Source of the DNA: Pseudocitrobacter faecalis
GTDB lineage: Bacteria; Pseudomonadota; Gammaproteobacteria; Enterobacterales; Enterobacteriaceae
Length of the DNA stretch: 64,000 nt
Assembly (NCBI GenBank): GCA_003315335.1
Contig: QNRL01000010.1
Coordinates: 118,411 to 182,410 of the forward strand
Reading direction: 5' to 3'
In this document: positions 17,881-25,329 of the stretch, piece by piece
Position numbering within the stretch: the first letter of the stretch is position 1
Layout: every line of letters begins with the position of its first letter
Program-made: the position numbers and the translations under genes
The notes under the pieces: generated by a model
Seen by the model: only the letters and a program-made list of their open reading frames with translations
Told to the model about the DNA's origin: nothing
Databases searched by the model: none

Positions 17881-18753
17881 ATGTCTAAAAATAAAGCTCG
17901 CAGTAAAGCCCTTCATCAAACCTTTAGTGAAATTATTCCAGAGATGGATAAGGCGCTAAACAAACAGCTCTTAGAAGTTCTGATGAAATATACAGAACGT
18001 GATAATGAACTGATTGTTATTTTGAATGAGGACGGCCCAAATATCATTGAACTTAAGTCTCTTAAGCCTGTGTCTTTGTTGGCCGAAAAGCTTTCTGCTT
18101 ATTCAAGCTATTATCATGTGGATGTTGTGGAGCTCGTGGTCAAGAAAATTGATTTCGAAGGAGCTTATAAGCTTCTTAAAGCTTCCCCAGATGTACCACT
18201 TTTTAAAAGCTTAACTGAACTGGATAAATATCTTGTTGAGGAGTTTGAAAAATACGGATTAAATTCATTTCTTGACGTGGATAATCTGGATTACTCACTT
18301 GAAAAAGCCAGTGAACTCAAAAATGAGCAGTTAATAAATTGGGTTTCGGACATCATTTGCAAACGTGAAAAATTAACTTTACGTAAGCGTTTTGATGTCG
18401 CAGTAAAGGCCCACTACGAAAATGTAGAAAAAATGTATGATACCATTCGTCCGTTAATGAAAAAACTGGGTTTCCCAGAAGATCTCATGACGCACACCTT
18501 TAGTGAGTTAAGCGTTTTTGAAACTAAAGGATGGGACCATGCAATAAAATCGAAAATTGAGACTCTCGCTAAGCGTGAAACTCAATATTTAGATGATGCG
18601 GCTAAAGCAGAGAATCGACGTCTTGTAACAGAGAAGTTGGAGAACTCTTTAGCGATTGCACCAACTAAACCAACAAGAAATTGGTTACATATTGCCGGAA
18701 TTGCCTGTTTGGTAGTCTGCACGTTCATGTATGTAACTAATAAATTTATTTAA
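17881..18753 (+). CDS. Hypothetical tail-anchored protein
   Basis: 290 residues, mostly helical and charged, with a single hydrophobic segment at the extreme C-terminus (IAGIACLVVCTFMYV, about 270-285), so it is probably tail-anchored in the inner membrane with a cytoplasmic body. No family was recognised. It heads the long co-directional block of leader-controlled genes. Confidence 0.7.
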   Translation: MSKNKARSKALHQTFSEIIPEMDKALNKQLLEVLMKYTERDNELIVILNEDGPNIIELKSLKPVSLLAEKLSAYSSYYHVDVVELVVKKIDFEGAYKLLKASPDVPLFKSLTELDKYLVEEFEKYGLNSFLDVDNLDYSLEKASELKNEQLINWVSDIICKREKLTLRKRFDVAVKAHYENVEKMYDTIRPLMKKLGFPEDLMTHTFSELSVFETKGWDHAIKSKIETLAKRETQYLDDAAKAENRRLVTEKLENSLAIAPTKPTRNWLHIAGIACLVVCTFMYVTNKFI

Positions 18754-18810
18754 TCCTGTTAAGGGGGAACCCTAACGGGGCTTCTCTTTGAACAAATCGA
18801 GGAGCGGAAA
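18754..18810 (+). promoter_or_regulatory. Structured leader 1 (before the SSB-like gene)
   Basis: Hairpin GTTAAGGG (18758-18765) / CCCTAAC (18770-18776). The next segment GCTTCTC (18780-18786) can pair with GAGGAGC (18799-18805), which is the ribosome-binding site. Confidence 0.55.
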
Positions 18811-19188
18811 ATGTCATATCTTGAATATATCAATGAAGTAAAAGTGTCCGGGATAGTTATCAGTGCTGTGGAGAAAAAAATGACTGACCAGAGTATAGGT
18901 TTGTTAATAAAGCTCAAAAATAGGATGAAGACAGAAGTTGATGGTGAAATCACTGAGAGAGAATTTTCAGTTCAAATCAAGGTGTCGCCTGAAATGTATT
19001 CAACCTGTTTCACTGGTATAAATCAGGGTGATGAGTTGATGGTCTCCGGTTATATTGTTGTCGATACTATTATGATTGAAGGGAGAGAACATCCTCTTGA
19101 CTACATGAGAGTGGTAGCAACAAGTAAGTTGGCTCACATACCTAAACCTCTAAAAGGTTTTGGACAAAGTAGCTTTAATCAGATCTGA
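18811..19188 (+). CDS. Possible OB-fold / single-strand DNA-binding-like protein
   Basis: 125 residues. The pattern VKVSGIVISAVEKK, then FSVQIKVSPEMYSTCF, then INQGDELMVSGYIVVD matches the strand order and the glycine-aspartate turn of SSB-type OB folds (compare KGDxVxVxG in SSB). It lacks the acidic tail of classical SSB. The family call is tentative. It follows the tail-anchored gene at 57 bp. Confidence 0.55.
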   Translation: MSYLEYINEVKVSGIVISAVEKKMTDQSIGLLIKLKNRMKTEVDGEITEREFSVQIKVSPEMYSTCFTGINQGDELMVSGYIVVDTIMIEGREHPLDYMRVVATSKLAHIPKPLKGFGQSSFNQI

Positions 19189-19248
19189 CATTAAACCCAC
19201 CCTAAAGGGGAGAAATCCCTTCATGGGATTTCTCCTTTTGGAGTCCCC
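19189..19248 (+). promoter_or_regulatory. Structured leader 2 (before the 325-residue gene)
   Basis: Outer CCCA (19196-19199) / TGGG and inner GGG / CCC. Loop arm GGAGAAAT (19209-19216) can pair with ATTTCTCC (19228-19235); the end of that segment, CTCC (19232-19235), can also pair with the ribosome-binding GGAG (19240-19243). Confidence 0.7.
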
Positions 19249-20226
19249 ATGAAACAAAAATTTAGGGCTACTGCAATAAGTAGTAATCAACTTAGTTTTT
19301 TTTCTATATTCGATATAGATGAAGATGAAATAACGCAAATAGTTGATTCACCCAAAGAGCATTTAAATGATGCATACACGTCCGGATTAAACTTTAAATC
19401 AGATGAAAGTAACATTTCTGAGATAAATTATGATTCTGAAAGGCGTGAAAATCACCTTTATGAAAAATCCAAATTACTTAAAAATCAGATTTTGCATACA
19501 ATTAATTTTGCAGCAGAAACAGATTATCTATATTCGGTTGAAGAATATAACCCAGATTTGGGTGGTCTGGTAATAGAATGGACCCCTGAGGATGTGTATG
19601 TTGTTTTTCTATCCGCTATGGAAGAGTCTTTGGAAATCATTAAAGAACTAGTGTTGAGGAGAAAGTTATTCTTCAAAGATGACAATGGTAATATCACAGT
19701 GAATCCACTTTTAGAAGCTGAAACACGGTGGTATATGTCAAAATCATTTGAATACACTTGTTTATCTCATGGACTTGATGCATGTGAATTTAGAGCGGAA
19801 TTAAAATCATGGCTCTATTATCATTCGCATCGTTCGATTAGTGAAAACACGAAATTAGCTGAATGCAGGAATGATGATGAAATCATTTTGCATGATTGCA
19901 ATGACGATATGGGCTGGGACATCTTCTTTGATCAGGATTATTTAATGTCAGAAAAAAAACTGGCTGTTAAATGGACTGACAGGGAAATTATGGATGTTTA
20001 CATAAAAGCTTTTAAATCCACATTAGAGTTGTTTGACGAGCTTGTTTCATGTGATCTGTTAACTAAACGAAACGCTTTTGGCAAGTTAGAAATAAATCCA
20101 ATATTCGAAAATCATTTTGAATGGATCATGTCTGAAGCTTTTGAAATAGTGGGAAATCATCTTGGTTATAATGTGCCTCAAATCAGGAAACTGATGGCAA
20201 CTATTTGCCAAATGAATCTCAAATAA
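19249..20226 (+). CDS. Hypothetical acidic protein
   Basis: 325 residues, acidic, no signal or membrane segment. Two internal blocks look like a repeat: WTPEDVYVVFLSAMEESLEII...NITVNPLLEAETRWYMSKSFEY and WTDREIMDVYIKAFKSTLELF...KLEINPIFENHFEWIMSEAFEI. A duplicated helical domain is therefore likely. I do not recognise the family. It is placed just before the AAA+ ATPase gene and may be a client or adaptor. Confidence 0.7.
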   Translation: MKQKFRATAISSNQLSFFSIFDIDEDEITQIVDSPKEHLNDAYTSGLNFKSDESNISEINYDSERRENHLYEKSKLLKNQILHTINFAAETDYLYSVEEYNPDLGGLVIEWTPEDVYVVFLSAMEESLEIIKELVLRRKLFFKDDNGNITVNPLLEAETRWYMSKSFEYTCLSHGLDACEFRAELKSWLYYHSHRSISENTKLAECRNDDEIILHDCNDDMGWDIFFDQDYLMSEKKLAVKWTDREIMDVYIKAFKSTLELFDELVSCDLLTKRNAFGKLEINPIFENHFEWIMSEAFEIVGNHLGYNVPQIRKLMATICQMNLK

Positions 20227-20283
20227 AATGCCACTGGCAAACATCTGCCAGAGGGCGGTGTTTGCATTTTACCGGAGTTAAAA
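20227..20283 (+). promoter_or_regulatory. Structured leader 3 (before the AAA+ gene)
   Basis: Two overlapping hairpins that exclude each other: CTGGCA / TGCCAG (20234-20239, 20246-20251) and GCAAACA / TGTTTGC (20237-20243, 20259-20265). The ribosome-binding CCGGAG follows, between TTTTA and TAAAA arms. Confidence 0.65.
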
Positions 20284-21342
20284 ATGTCTAATGCCGCTAT
20301 GAAGTTAAATGAAACATCTTCTGATGCTTATGAAAAATTAGAAGCTCTTCTTTCCCCGGATGTTATAAAGTTAAAACATTATGTGGATAAAGGTGAGTAT
20401 CTTTTAGTTCTAGCAAAGGACCTTTTTGGTATTCCAGAAATGGATCCAAAGATGGCTGTGCCTGTTTTCAAAACTAAAACCTCGTATCGAGCTCCGCTGA
20501 ACAAAGACTACATACCAAATCCCCGAATACTTGAACAAGTGGTTAAACTGCTTATCAGTCCGGATATAGATTTAAGTGTGTGTCTTAAAGGTGAGTCCGG
20601 TTCTGGCAAGACTGAAATGGTAATGTACATTAGCCACATGATGAATTGGCCGCTGACAATTAAGCAGATCAACAGCAATATTCGAGTTGATGAGCTTGAA
20701 GGTGAGCGCAGTCTTAATGGTGGTAATACAGGTTTTGTACACAGCGATTTGGTAACGGGATTTCGTAATGGTCACCTCATTCTTCTGGATGAAGTGGACA
20801 AAATCGATCCTGATACGGCAGCAAAACTTCACATGCCCATTGAACGTAAGCCCTGGTCACTCAGTGCTAATGGTGGTGAGGTTATAACTGCTAATGGCTA
20901 CACGCGATTTATTGGTACTGCAAACACAAACATGAGTGGAGGCGCTCGCCGGTTCGTTTCTTCTCAACGTCAAGATGCAGCTTTTATAAAGCGGTTCTTG
21001 ATAGTTGAAATGGTGAAGCCCGACAAAGTTGCTTTAACCAATGTGCTTACTAAACGATATAGCTCTTTGCCTTTTCAGGTCATTGAGAAGTTCGTAAGAG
21101 TAGCGATTGCAGTAAATGACTCTGGTACAGAAGACAGTGTGATGGATATTCGTCAATTAGTAGCTTGGGTTGGCACGTCGATGACGTTAAAAACCTTTAG
21201 TCTTCTTGACACTTTCAAAATAGCTTTTGCTTCTGCTTTACCTTTACATGTGGTCGATCTTGTTCTTCAAGCTATAGATCTTTCTCTTGGCGAAGACAAG
21301 GATAAATCGCTGGAGTATTTCACAGCAAAAAAGTCGAGTTAG
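20284..21342 (+). CDS. MoxR/CobS-like AAA+ ATPase, short (zero-frame) product
   Basis: 352 residues. Walker A GESGSGKT at 103-110, Walker B LILLDEVDK with Asp169-Glu170, a sensor-1 region FIGTANTN, and an arginine-finger-like stretch (AAFIKRFLIVEM). The fold is that of CobS/CbbQ/MoxR ATPases, which work with a VWA partner; such a partner (CobT-like) lies two genes downstream. The last codons contain an A AAA AAG heptamer, and the zero-frame product ends only two codons later, so a second, longer product is likely (next entry). Confidence 0.88.
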   Translation: MSNAAMKLNETSSDAYEKLEALLSPDVIKLKHYVDKGEYLLVLAKDLFGIPEMDPKMAVPVFKTKTSYRAPLNKDYIPNPRILEQVVKLLISPDIDLSVCLKGESGSGKTEMVMYISHMMNWPLTIKQINSNIRVDELEGERSLNGGNTGFVHSDLVTGFRNGHLILLDEVDKIDPDTAAKLHMPIERKPWSLSANGGEVITANGYTRFIGTANTNMSGGARRFVSSQRQDAAFIKRFLIVEMVKPDKVALTNVLTKRYSSLPFQVIEKFVRVAIAVNDSGTEDSVMDIRQLVAWVGTSMTLKTFSLLDTFKIAFASALPLHVVDLVLQAIDLSLGEDKDKSLEYFTAKKSS

Positions 21343-21647
21343 ATGGGATTTGTTATGAAACCTCTGATATTTGTATCTCAGAGTTATCCCATCTTGAATT
21401 TAGTGCGTTTTTAAGTACGGATGGTGCTGCTACCATTGCTATAGCAAAAAACGGAACTAATTTTACTGGACTTATGCAACTGAATAACGACTATTCTTTA
21501 TTGTTTTATCATGATGGTAAAATAAATATGGAAGGTATAATTAAAGAAATGGAATTAAAAGGTTATATGTATCAGGGAGCAATGGGCAATGATGATGTTG
21601 CCGCTGAGTTTCCCGGTATTCTTTTAATTGCGCCAGAGAAGCTTTAA
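20284..21647 (+). CDS. Predicted -1 frameshift product of the AAA+ gene (454 residues)
   Basis: Codons GCA AAA AAG at 21325-21333 form A AAA AAG in the correct phase. A GGAG lies 11 bases upstream (21312-21315) and a stem GATGGGAT / ATCCCATC (21342-21349, 21386-21393), with an inner stem CTCTGA / TCAGAG, starts 8 bases downstream. This is the same three-part layout as the E. coli dnaX site. Slippage by -1 joins 350 residues to 104 more (VELDGICYETSDI... to ...LLIAPEKL), stop TAA at 21645-21647. The extension frame has no start codon for its first 44 codons, which favours shifting over a separate gene. An indel mutation is the alternative. Confidence 0.65.
21327..21393 (+). promoter_or_regulatory. 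Predicted -1 ribosomal frameshift site (slippery heptamer plus stem-loop)
   Basis: A AAA AAG at 21327-21333, an 8-base spacer, then an 8-bp outer stem (21342-21349 with 21386-21393) and a 6-bp inner stem (21362-21367 with 21378-21383). Confidence 0.7.
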
Positions 21648-21710
21648 TATCAACCCTATCGGGAAATCTTTCCCGTTGGGGAGGGTTTCCCCTTTTTTTT
21701 GGAGAAACCC
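21648..21710 (+). promoter_or_regulatory. Structured leader 4 (before the DUF3150-like gene)
   Basis: CCC TAT CGGGAAA / TTTCCCG TT GGG (21654-21680). The downstream segment GGGTTTCCCC (21683-21692), followed by eight T, can pair with GGAGAAACCC (21701-21710), which holds the ribosome-binding site immediately before the ATG. Confidence 0.75.
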
Positions 21711-22838
21711 ATGACTTTAAATACTTCAATGCTTAACAAAGTATCTGCAAAACAAATCTCTGAGAATTTTGCAAAATCATATCCAGATTTACTGGAAGGT
21801 GCAGTTATAACAAAAATTGAAATAAGTGGCTGTCAAGGATCGCGTCGAACCGATAAAATCGATTTGTCTTATGATGGAGATGATATTACGGATCAAAAAA
21901 GCGTATCTAAAAGCGAAGTACGTTGGATTGACATAAAAGCCCTTAGCTTCAAAAGTACGATTACCAGCAGAATATCAACCCTTTGCTCACGCTTGTGCAT
22001 CCGCTATAGCAATATGTGGATTTTACCAGTTTCCAGTATGGAAGAGTTTCTGGAAGGGGCCCAAGAGATTGAACGAGAGTTTCAGGCAGGTATTCAAAAC
22101 GTTGTAGACAATTATGAGATGCATATTGAGGCTGAAAAAAATAGAAGCCCAAGAATGTCTTCTTTGATTGATCAGTTGAAATTAACTAAAGATGATTTCA
22201 TAAAATCCTTTAGATTTAATATTGCTCACTTTATTCCTTTTACGCCTATTAGCGTTGAAGGTGATGAAACCCAGGACTACTATCAGGAACAATTGATAAC
22301 AGATCTGGCAGAAGAAGCAATGAGGGTTTATGAAAAAATTAGTAAAAATAATAATTTGCGCTCAAGTACTATTGACCGACTGAAGCAAATGCAAAATAAG
22401 ATCATTAGCTTCATGTTTATACATAAAGAGGCGGCAGTACTTGCAGAAGCTATAAAACACATAATGAATAATTTACCTAAAGGTGCCATTTCTGAACCTC
22501 GCGACGTTGCGGTGTTACAGCAGTGGTTTTATTTCATGAGTGATGCTTCAATGTTAAAGCGTATTATTTCAGGAGAGCAAAAGGTTACTGACTGGTTGGA
22601 ATCTATTACCAGATCATTTAATCAAAGCTCACAAACAGAACCGAACGCGCTACAGAACACAGGTATTGAAGCTATTTTAGATTCAACAAATGTGTTTCAG
22701 GTTGAACCTGTCGTAGAGAACGATATAAAAAACAGCACGTTTTCAAACACTGATTCTGTAGCTGAACCTGAGAAATCAGTTTCGCAACAGGAAGACAATG
22801 CTGAAAATGGTTTTGATATCGAGCTCAAAGGCTGGTAA
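21711..22838 (+). CDS. DUF3150-like protein of the AAA+/VWA cluster
   Basis: 375 residues from ATG 21711; a TTG four codons upstream lies inside the leader and is rejected because GGAGAAACCC gives ideal spacing to the ATG. Largely helical. The pattern VRWIDIKALSFKSTITSRISTLC followed by long helices recalls DUF3150 proteins, which I recall as lying between CobS-like and CobT-like genes on phages and plasmids. The last 60 residues are a low-complexity acidic tail. It probably belongs to the same complex as the flanking ATPase and VWA proteins. Confidence 0.65.
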   Translation: MTLNTSMLNKVSAKQISENFAKSYPDLLEGAVITKIEISGCQGSRRTDKIDLSYDGDDITDQKSVSKSEVRWIDIKALSFKSTITSRISTLCSRLCIRYSNMWILPVSSMEEFLEGAQEIEREFQAGIQNVVDNYEMHIEAEKNRSPRMSSLIDQLKLTKDDFIKSFRFNIAHFIPFTPISVEGDETQDYYQEQLITDLAEEAMRVYEKISKNNNLRSSTIDRLKQMQNKIISFMFIHKEAAVLAEAIKHIMNNLPKGAISEPRDVAVLQQWFYFMSDASMLKRIISGEQKVTDWLESITRSFNQSSQTEPNALQNTGIEAILDSTNVFQVEPVVENDIKNSTFSNTDSVAEPEKSVSQQEDNAENGFDIELKGW

Positions 22839-22915
22839 CTGTTTGCTTTATTAAAAACCCCAGATGGGTACTTCACCATCTGGGTGAGTACCCCTTTTTT
22901 ATAAAGAGGTATTCT
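22839..22915 (+). promoter_or_regulatory. Structured leader 5 (before the CobT-like gene)
   Basis: CCCAGATGG / CCATCTGGG (22859-22867, 22876-22884). The overlapping arm GGGTACT (22866-22872) can instead pair with AGTACCC (22887-22893), which is followed by TTTTTT and would act as a terminator. TACC can also pair with GGTA of the GAGGTA ribosome-binding site. Confidence 0.75.
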
Positions 22916-24922
22916 ATGAAATTAGATCTTAAATCATCGCCGCGCCATATTAAGCGTTTACAGAATATAGCAAAAGTCATTAGCGGCTTAGGCGATGTAA
23001 GAGTTGTAATAGACGACAATACCAAAGGACCGTATTTTGATCCTGTCAATAAAGTTTGTGTTTTACCAAACGGCGATTATAGCGATGATGACTTTGTCAG
23101 TCTGATTGAAGGTTTTACCTGTCATGAAGCTGGTCATGGTCGCTATACCGTCAGTGAGGTTTACAGTGACGCCTTTAATAGTGTTCTCATGTCATCTGAA
23201 GGGTTTACACGCTTCGATGACGGAATGAATGCAGAGTTTGAGAGCCTCGCTGAGAAACGTAAAGCTTATAGCAGGGCAAAACGTCTTACCGGGCTTATAA
23301 ATCTGTTCGATGATGTACAGATGGAAGAGAAGGTTGGTAACGATTATCCGGATGCAAAGCGGCGGCTTGCAGCCACTTACGCACTGATGGTTAAAGCCGG
23401 AAGGATGACTCCTGATATATCTTCTCGTCCGGAAAATCCTGTCCTATTTATTGAGTGGTATCTGCTTAACTCATTGCGAGTAAAAGTCCTTCAGCAGGTA
23501 GGTCACAAAGAAACCCTCGATCCGTTTTTTGACTATGCCCAAAAGATACTTTCTCCAGTAATTTCTGATGTTGAGGAAATTTTTCATGATGCTCTTGGTT
23601 GTGAAAATACTCAGGGCTGTGAATCCCTTGCTCGTAAGACCCTGGCTCTTTTAGAGAGACTGCGGGATGAGGCAAAGGAACAACAGCAGCAGACAGAGCA
23701 GGAGGAGCAGGAGGCATATGATGAATCCGAGACCGATACCGATACCGAATCAGAAGATAAATCGCTTACGTCGACTGATAGTCGTGAGGATGATTCTGAG
23801 GACGATAGTGAAGGTCAGGCAGATACTTCCGATAACGCTGATCTTGCTCAAGAGGGATGTTCTGAGCCTTCAGAACTTGCTGAAGATAACGAGGGAAATA
23901 ATGAACCCACCGGTGGCAATCCCACGGGTGATAACATTATTGAAGACGATACTGATGCGATTAACCCTTCCGAGAGTGAATCAGATGAAGCCAGTTCGAC
24001 TAACGTTGAAGATGAAAGTAACTTTTCATCGGCTCAATGGGAGATACTGGCAGATTTGTTGGATGCCTTTCTTAGCAGTGATGAGGATAGCGAAGATTAT
24101 CACGATGCTTTGGCTAAAGAGATTGAAGGTATTGCATCAAAAGTATCCGATGACGTGAAAGCCGAATTCGGTGCTTCTGAATGGGATATCCCTGATCTCC
24201 TTATCGATTTGAATGTTTACAATGAGGCTTTGTCTCTGAGTCATTCAATCGGTAGCGACTTGTCTGTTTTACAGCAGGTTAAAATGCGTGGCCGAAACAA
24301 AACTCATGAGCGTGGAATTACCTTCGATGGAAATCGATTAATTCTGTCACAAATGGGAGTTCGTGATGTCTTCAGAGCTCAAAGCGAATCTAAAAATAGA
24401 GGGCATGTTGGCCTCGTATTAGTTCGTGATATTTCAGCGTCAATGGCTAATGATGAAAGATATATTCATGCCATTAAGTCAGATCTTGCTTTATCGATGG
24501 CCGCTGAAAGTTTGTCAAAAATGCATGTCTCCAATATAGTTTTTCCCTTCAAGGAAAGTGAATTTGAGATTATCAAAACGTTTGATCAAAGCGTTGAGGA
24601 ATCTCTATCGAAATTCACTCTTGGATGTAAGGGTTATTATACCCCTACGGGATCTGCTTTAATGGCAGCTGTTGATCTGTTACTTGACAGCCAATTCGAT
24701 AGGAAAATAATTTTTCTTATAACTGATGGTTATCCGAATAAATCGGAATTTACTATCGTCGAAGTTATGGAAAAGGCTAAATGTAATGGAATAGAAATCG
24801 TTGGTGTTGGTATTAAGACTGATGAAATAATTGGTTTTGAAACGGACACTTTCGTAACAGTTGATGATACTTCTTTATTGTCTATTGAAGTCAGTAAGCT
24901 AGTTCATCAAATACTTTCTTAA
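22916..24922 (+). CDS. CobT-like protein with HEAGH motif and VWA domain
   Basis: 668 residues. Near the N-terminus TCHEAGHGRYT carries His70-Glu71-x-x-His74, a zinc-metallopeptidase-type motif. Residues about 240-375 are a very acidic linker (runs of Asp/Glu/Ser). The C-terminal VWA domain starts with LVLVRDISASM, a MIDAS motif with Asp505, Ser507 and Ser509, and later has TDGYP. This is the usual partner of a CobS/MoxR ATPase: the ring remodels a target while the VWA protein supplies metal-dependent contacts. Cobalamin synthesis itself is unlikely here, since no CobN is present. One dispersed palindrome lies inside it. Confidence 0.82.
   Translation: MKLDLKSSPRHIKRLQNIAKVISGLGDVRVVIDDNTKGPYFDPVNKVCVLPNGDYSDDDFVSLIEGFTCHEAGHGRYTVSEVYSDAFNSVLMSSEGFTRFDDGMNAEFESLAEKRKAYSRAKRLTGLINLFDDVQMEEKVGNDYPDAKRRLAATYALMVKAGRMTPDISSRPENPVLFIEWYLLNSLRVKVLQQVGHKETLDPFFDYAQKILSPVISDVEEIFHDALGCENTQGCESLARKTLALLERLRDEAKEQQQQTEQEEQEAYDESETDTDTESEDKSLTSTDSREDDSEDDSEGQADTSDNADLAQEGCSEPSELAEDNEGNNEPTGGNPTGDNIIEDDTDAINPSESESDEASSTNVEDESNFSSAQWEILADLLDAFLSSDEDSEDYHDALAKEIEGIASKVSDDVKAEFGASEWDIPDLLIDLNVYNEALSLSHSIGSDLSVLQQVKMRGRNKTHERGITFDGNRLILSQMGVRDVFRAQSESKNRGHVGLVLVRDISASMANDERYIHAIKSDLALSMAAESLSKMHVSNIVFPFKESEFEIIKTFDQSVEESLSKFTLGCKGYYTPTGSALMAAVDLLLDSQFDRKIIFLITDGYPNKSEFTIVEVMEKAKCNGIEIVGVGIKTDEIIGFETDTFVTVDDTSLLSIEVSKLVHQILS
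24015..24025. repeat. AAAGTNACTTT palindrome, copy 10 (N=A)
   Basis: Lies inside the CobT-like gene, read as ESNFS. Confidence 0.85.
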
Positions 24923-24994
24923 TAAACTCTACCCAATCGGGGCAAAAAGGCCCCGGTGGGTCTTTTTGCTCCATGAAGGAATAAGGAGCAAAAT
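24923..24994 (+). promoter_or_regulatory. Structured leader 6 (before the 73-residue gene)
   Basis: CCC AAT CGGGGC / GCCCCG GT GGG (24932-24960) with loop AAAAAG. Loop side GCAAAAAG (24942-24949) can pair with CTTTTTGC (24962-24969); TTTTGCTCC (24964-24972) can pair with GGAGCAAAA (24985-24993), the ribosome-binding site. GCAAAA occurs both in the loop and at the ribosome-binding site. Confidence 0.8.
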
Positions 24995-25216
24995 ATGACT
25001 CAGATAAAAACTTACCGTGTAGAACATGAAAAAGTCGGTGCGATGCATAAAGTCCGTATTTTCGGACGTGTTGGTGAAGTTATAAGCAATGATAGCCCTC
25101 AGGAAAGAATCTTCCGCGAAGTCACTATAGCGGAGGGTAATAGCCAGCAGGCTGCGTTACTTGTAGATAACTACATACAGCGTCTTGAGAATAATGGCTT
25201 CACGACTGAAGCATAA
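24995..25216 (+). CDS. Small hypothetical protein
   Basis: 73 residues, beta-strand-rich N-terminal half (YRVEHEKVGAMHKVRIFGRVGEV) and a C-terminal helix. Not recognised. It has its own leader and is followed by a strong terminator, so it closes the first sub-operon of the block. Confidence 0.7.
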   Translation: MTQIKTYRVEHEKVGAMHKVRIFGRVGEVISNDSPQERIFREVTIAEGNSQQAALLVDNYIQRLENNGFTTEA

Positions 25217-25221
25217 ATGTT

Positions 25222-25245
25222 GAGGGCCCCCGGGCCCTCTTTCTT
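25222..25245 (+). terminator. Rho-independent terminator
   Basis: Perfect stem GAGGGCCC / GGGCCCTC (25222-25229, 25232-25239) with a CC loop followed by TTTCTT. Confidence 0.85.
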
Positions 25246-25255
25246 AAATTCTGCG

Positions 25256-25308
25256 TTGTGGGTTTCTCCCTGTCTTCTGCACCGCAGAAGGCATTGAGAA
25301 ACTCACAA
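25256..25308 (+). promoter_or_regulatory. Nested leader hairpin before the primase gene
   Basis: Outer stem TTGTG-G-GTTTCTC (25256-25268) with GAGAAAC-T-CACAA (25296-25308) and inner stem CTTCTGC / GCAGAAG (25274-25280, 25284-25290). It differs in design from the other leaders and leaves the ribosome-binding site (AAGAGAG) outside. Confidence 0.6.
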
Positions 25309-25329
25309 TGCCAGATAAGAGAGATCATC

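Noticed and set aside
22916..24922. Cobalamin-biosynthesis cobaltochelatase
   Set aside because: Only CobS/CobT-like folds are present; no CobN or other cobalamin genes in the window.
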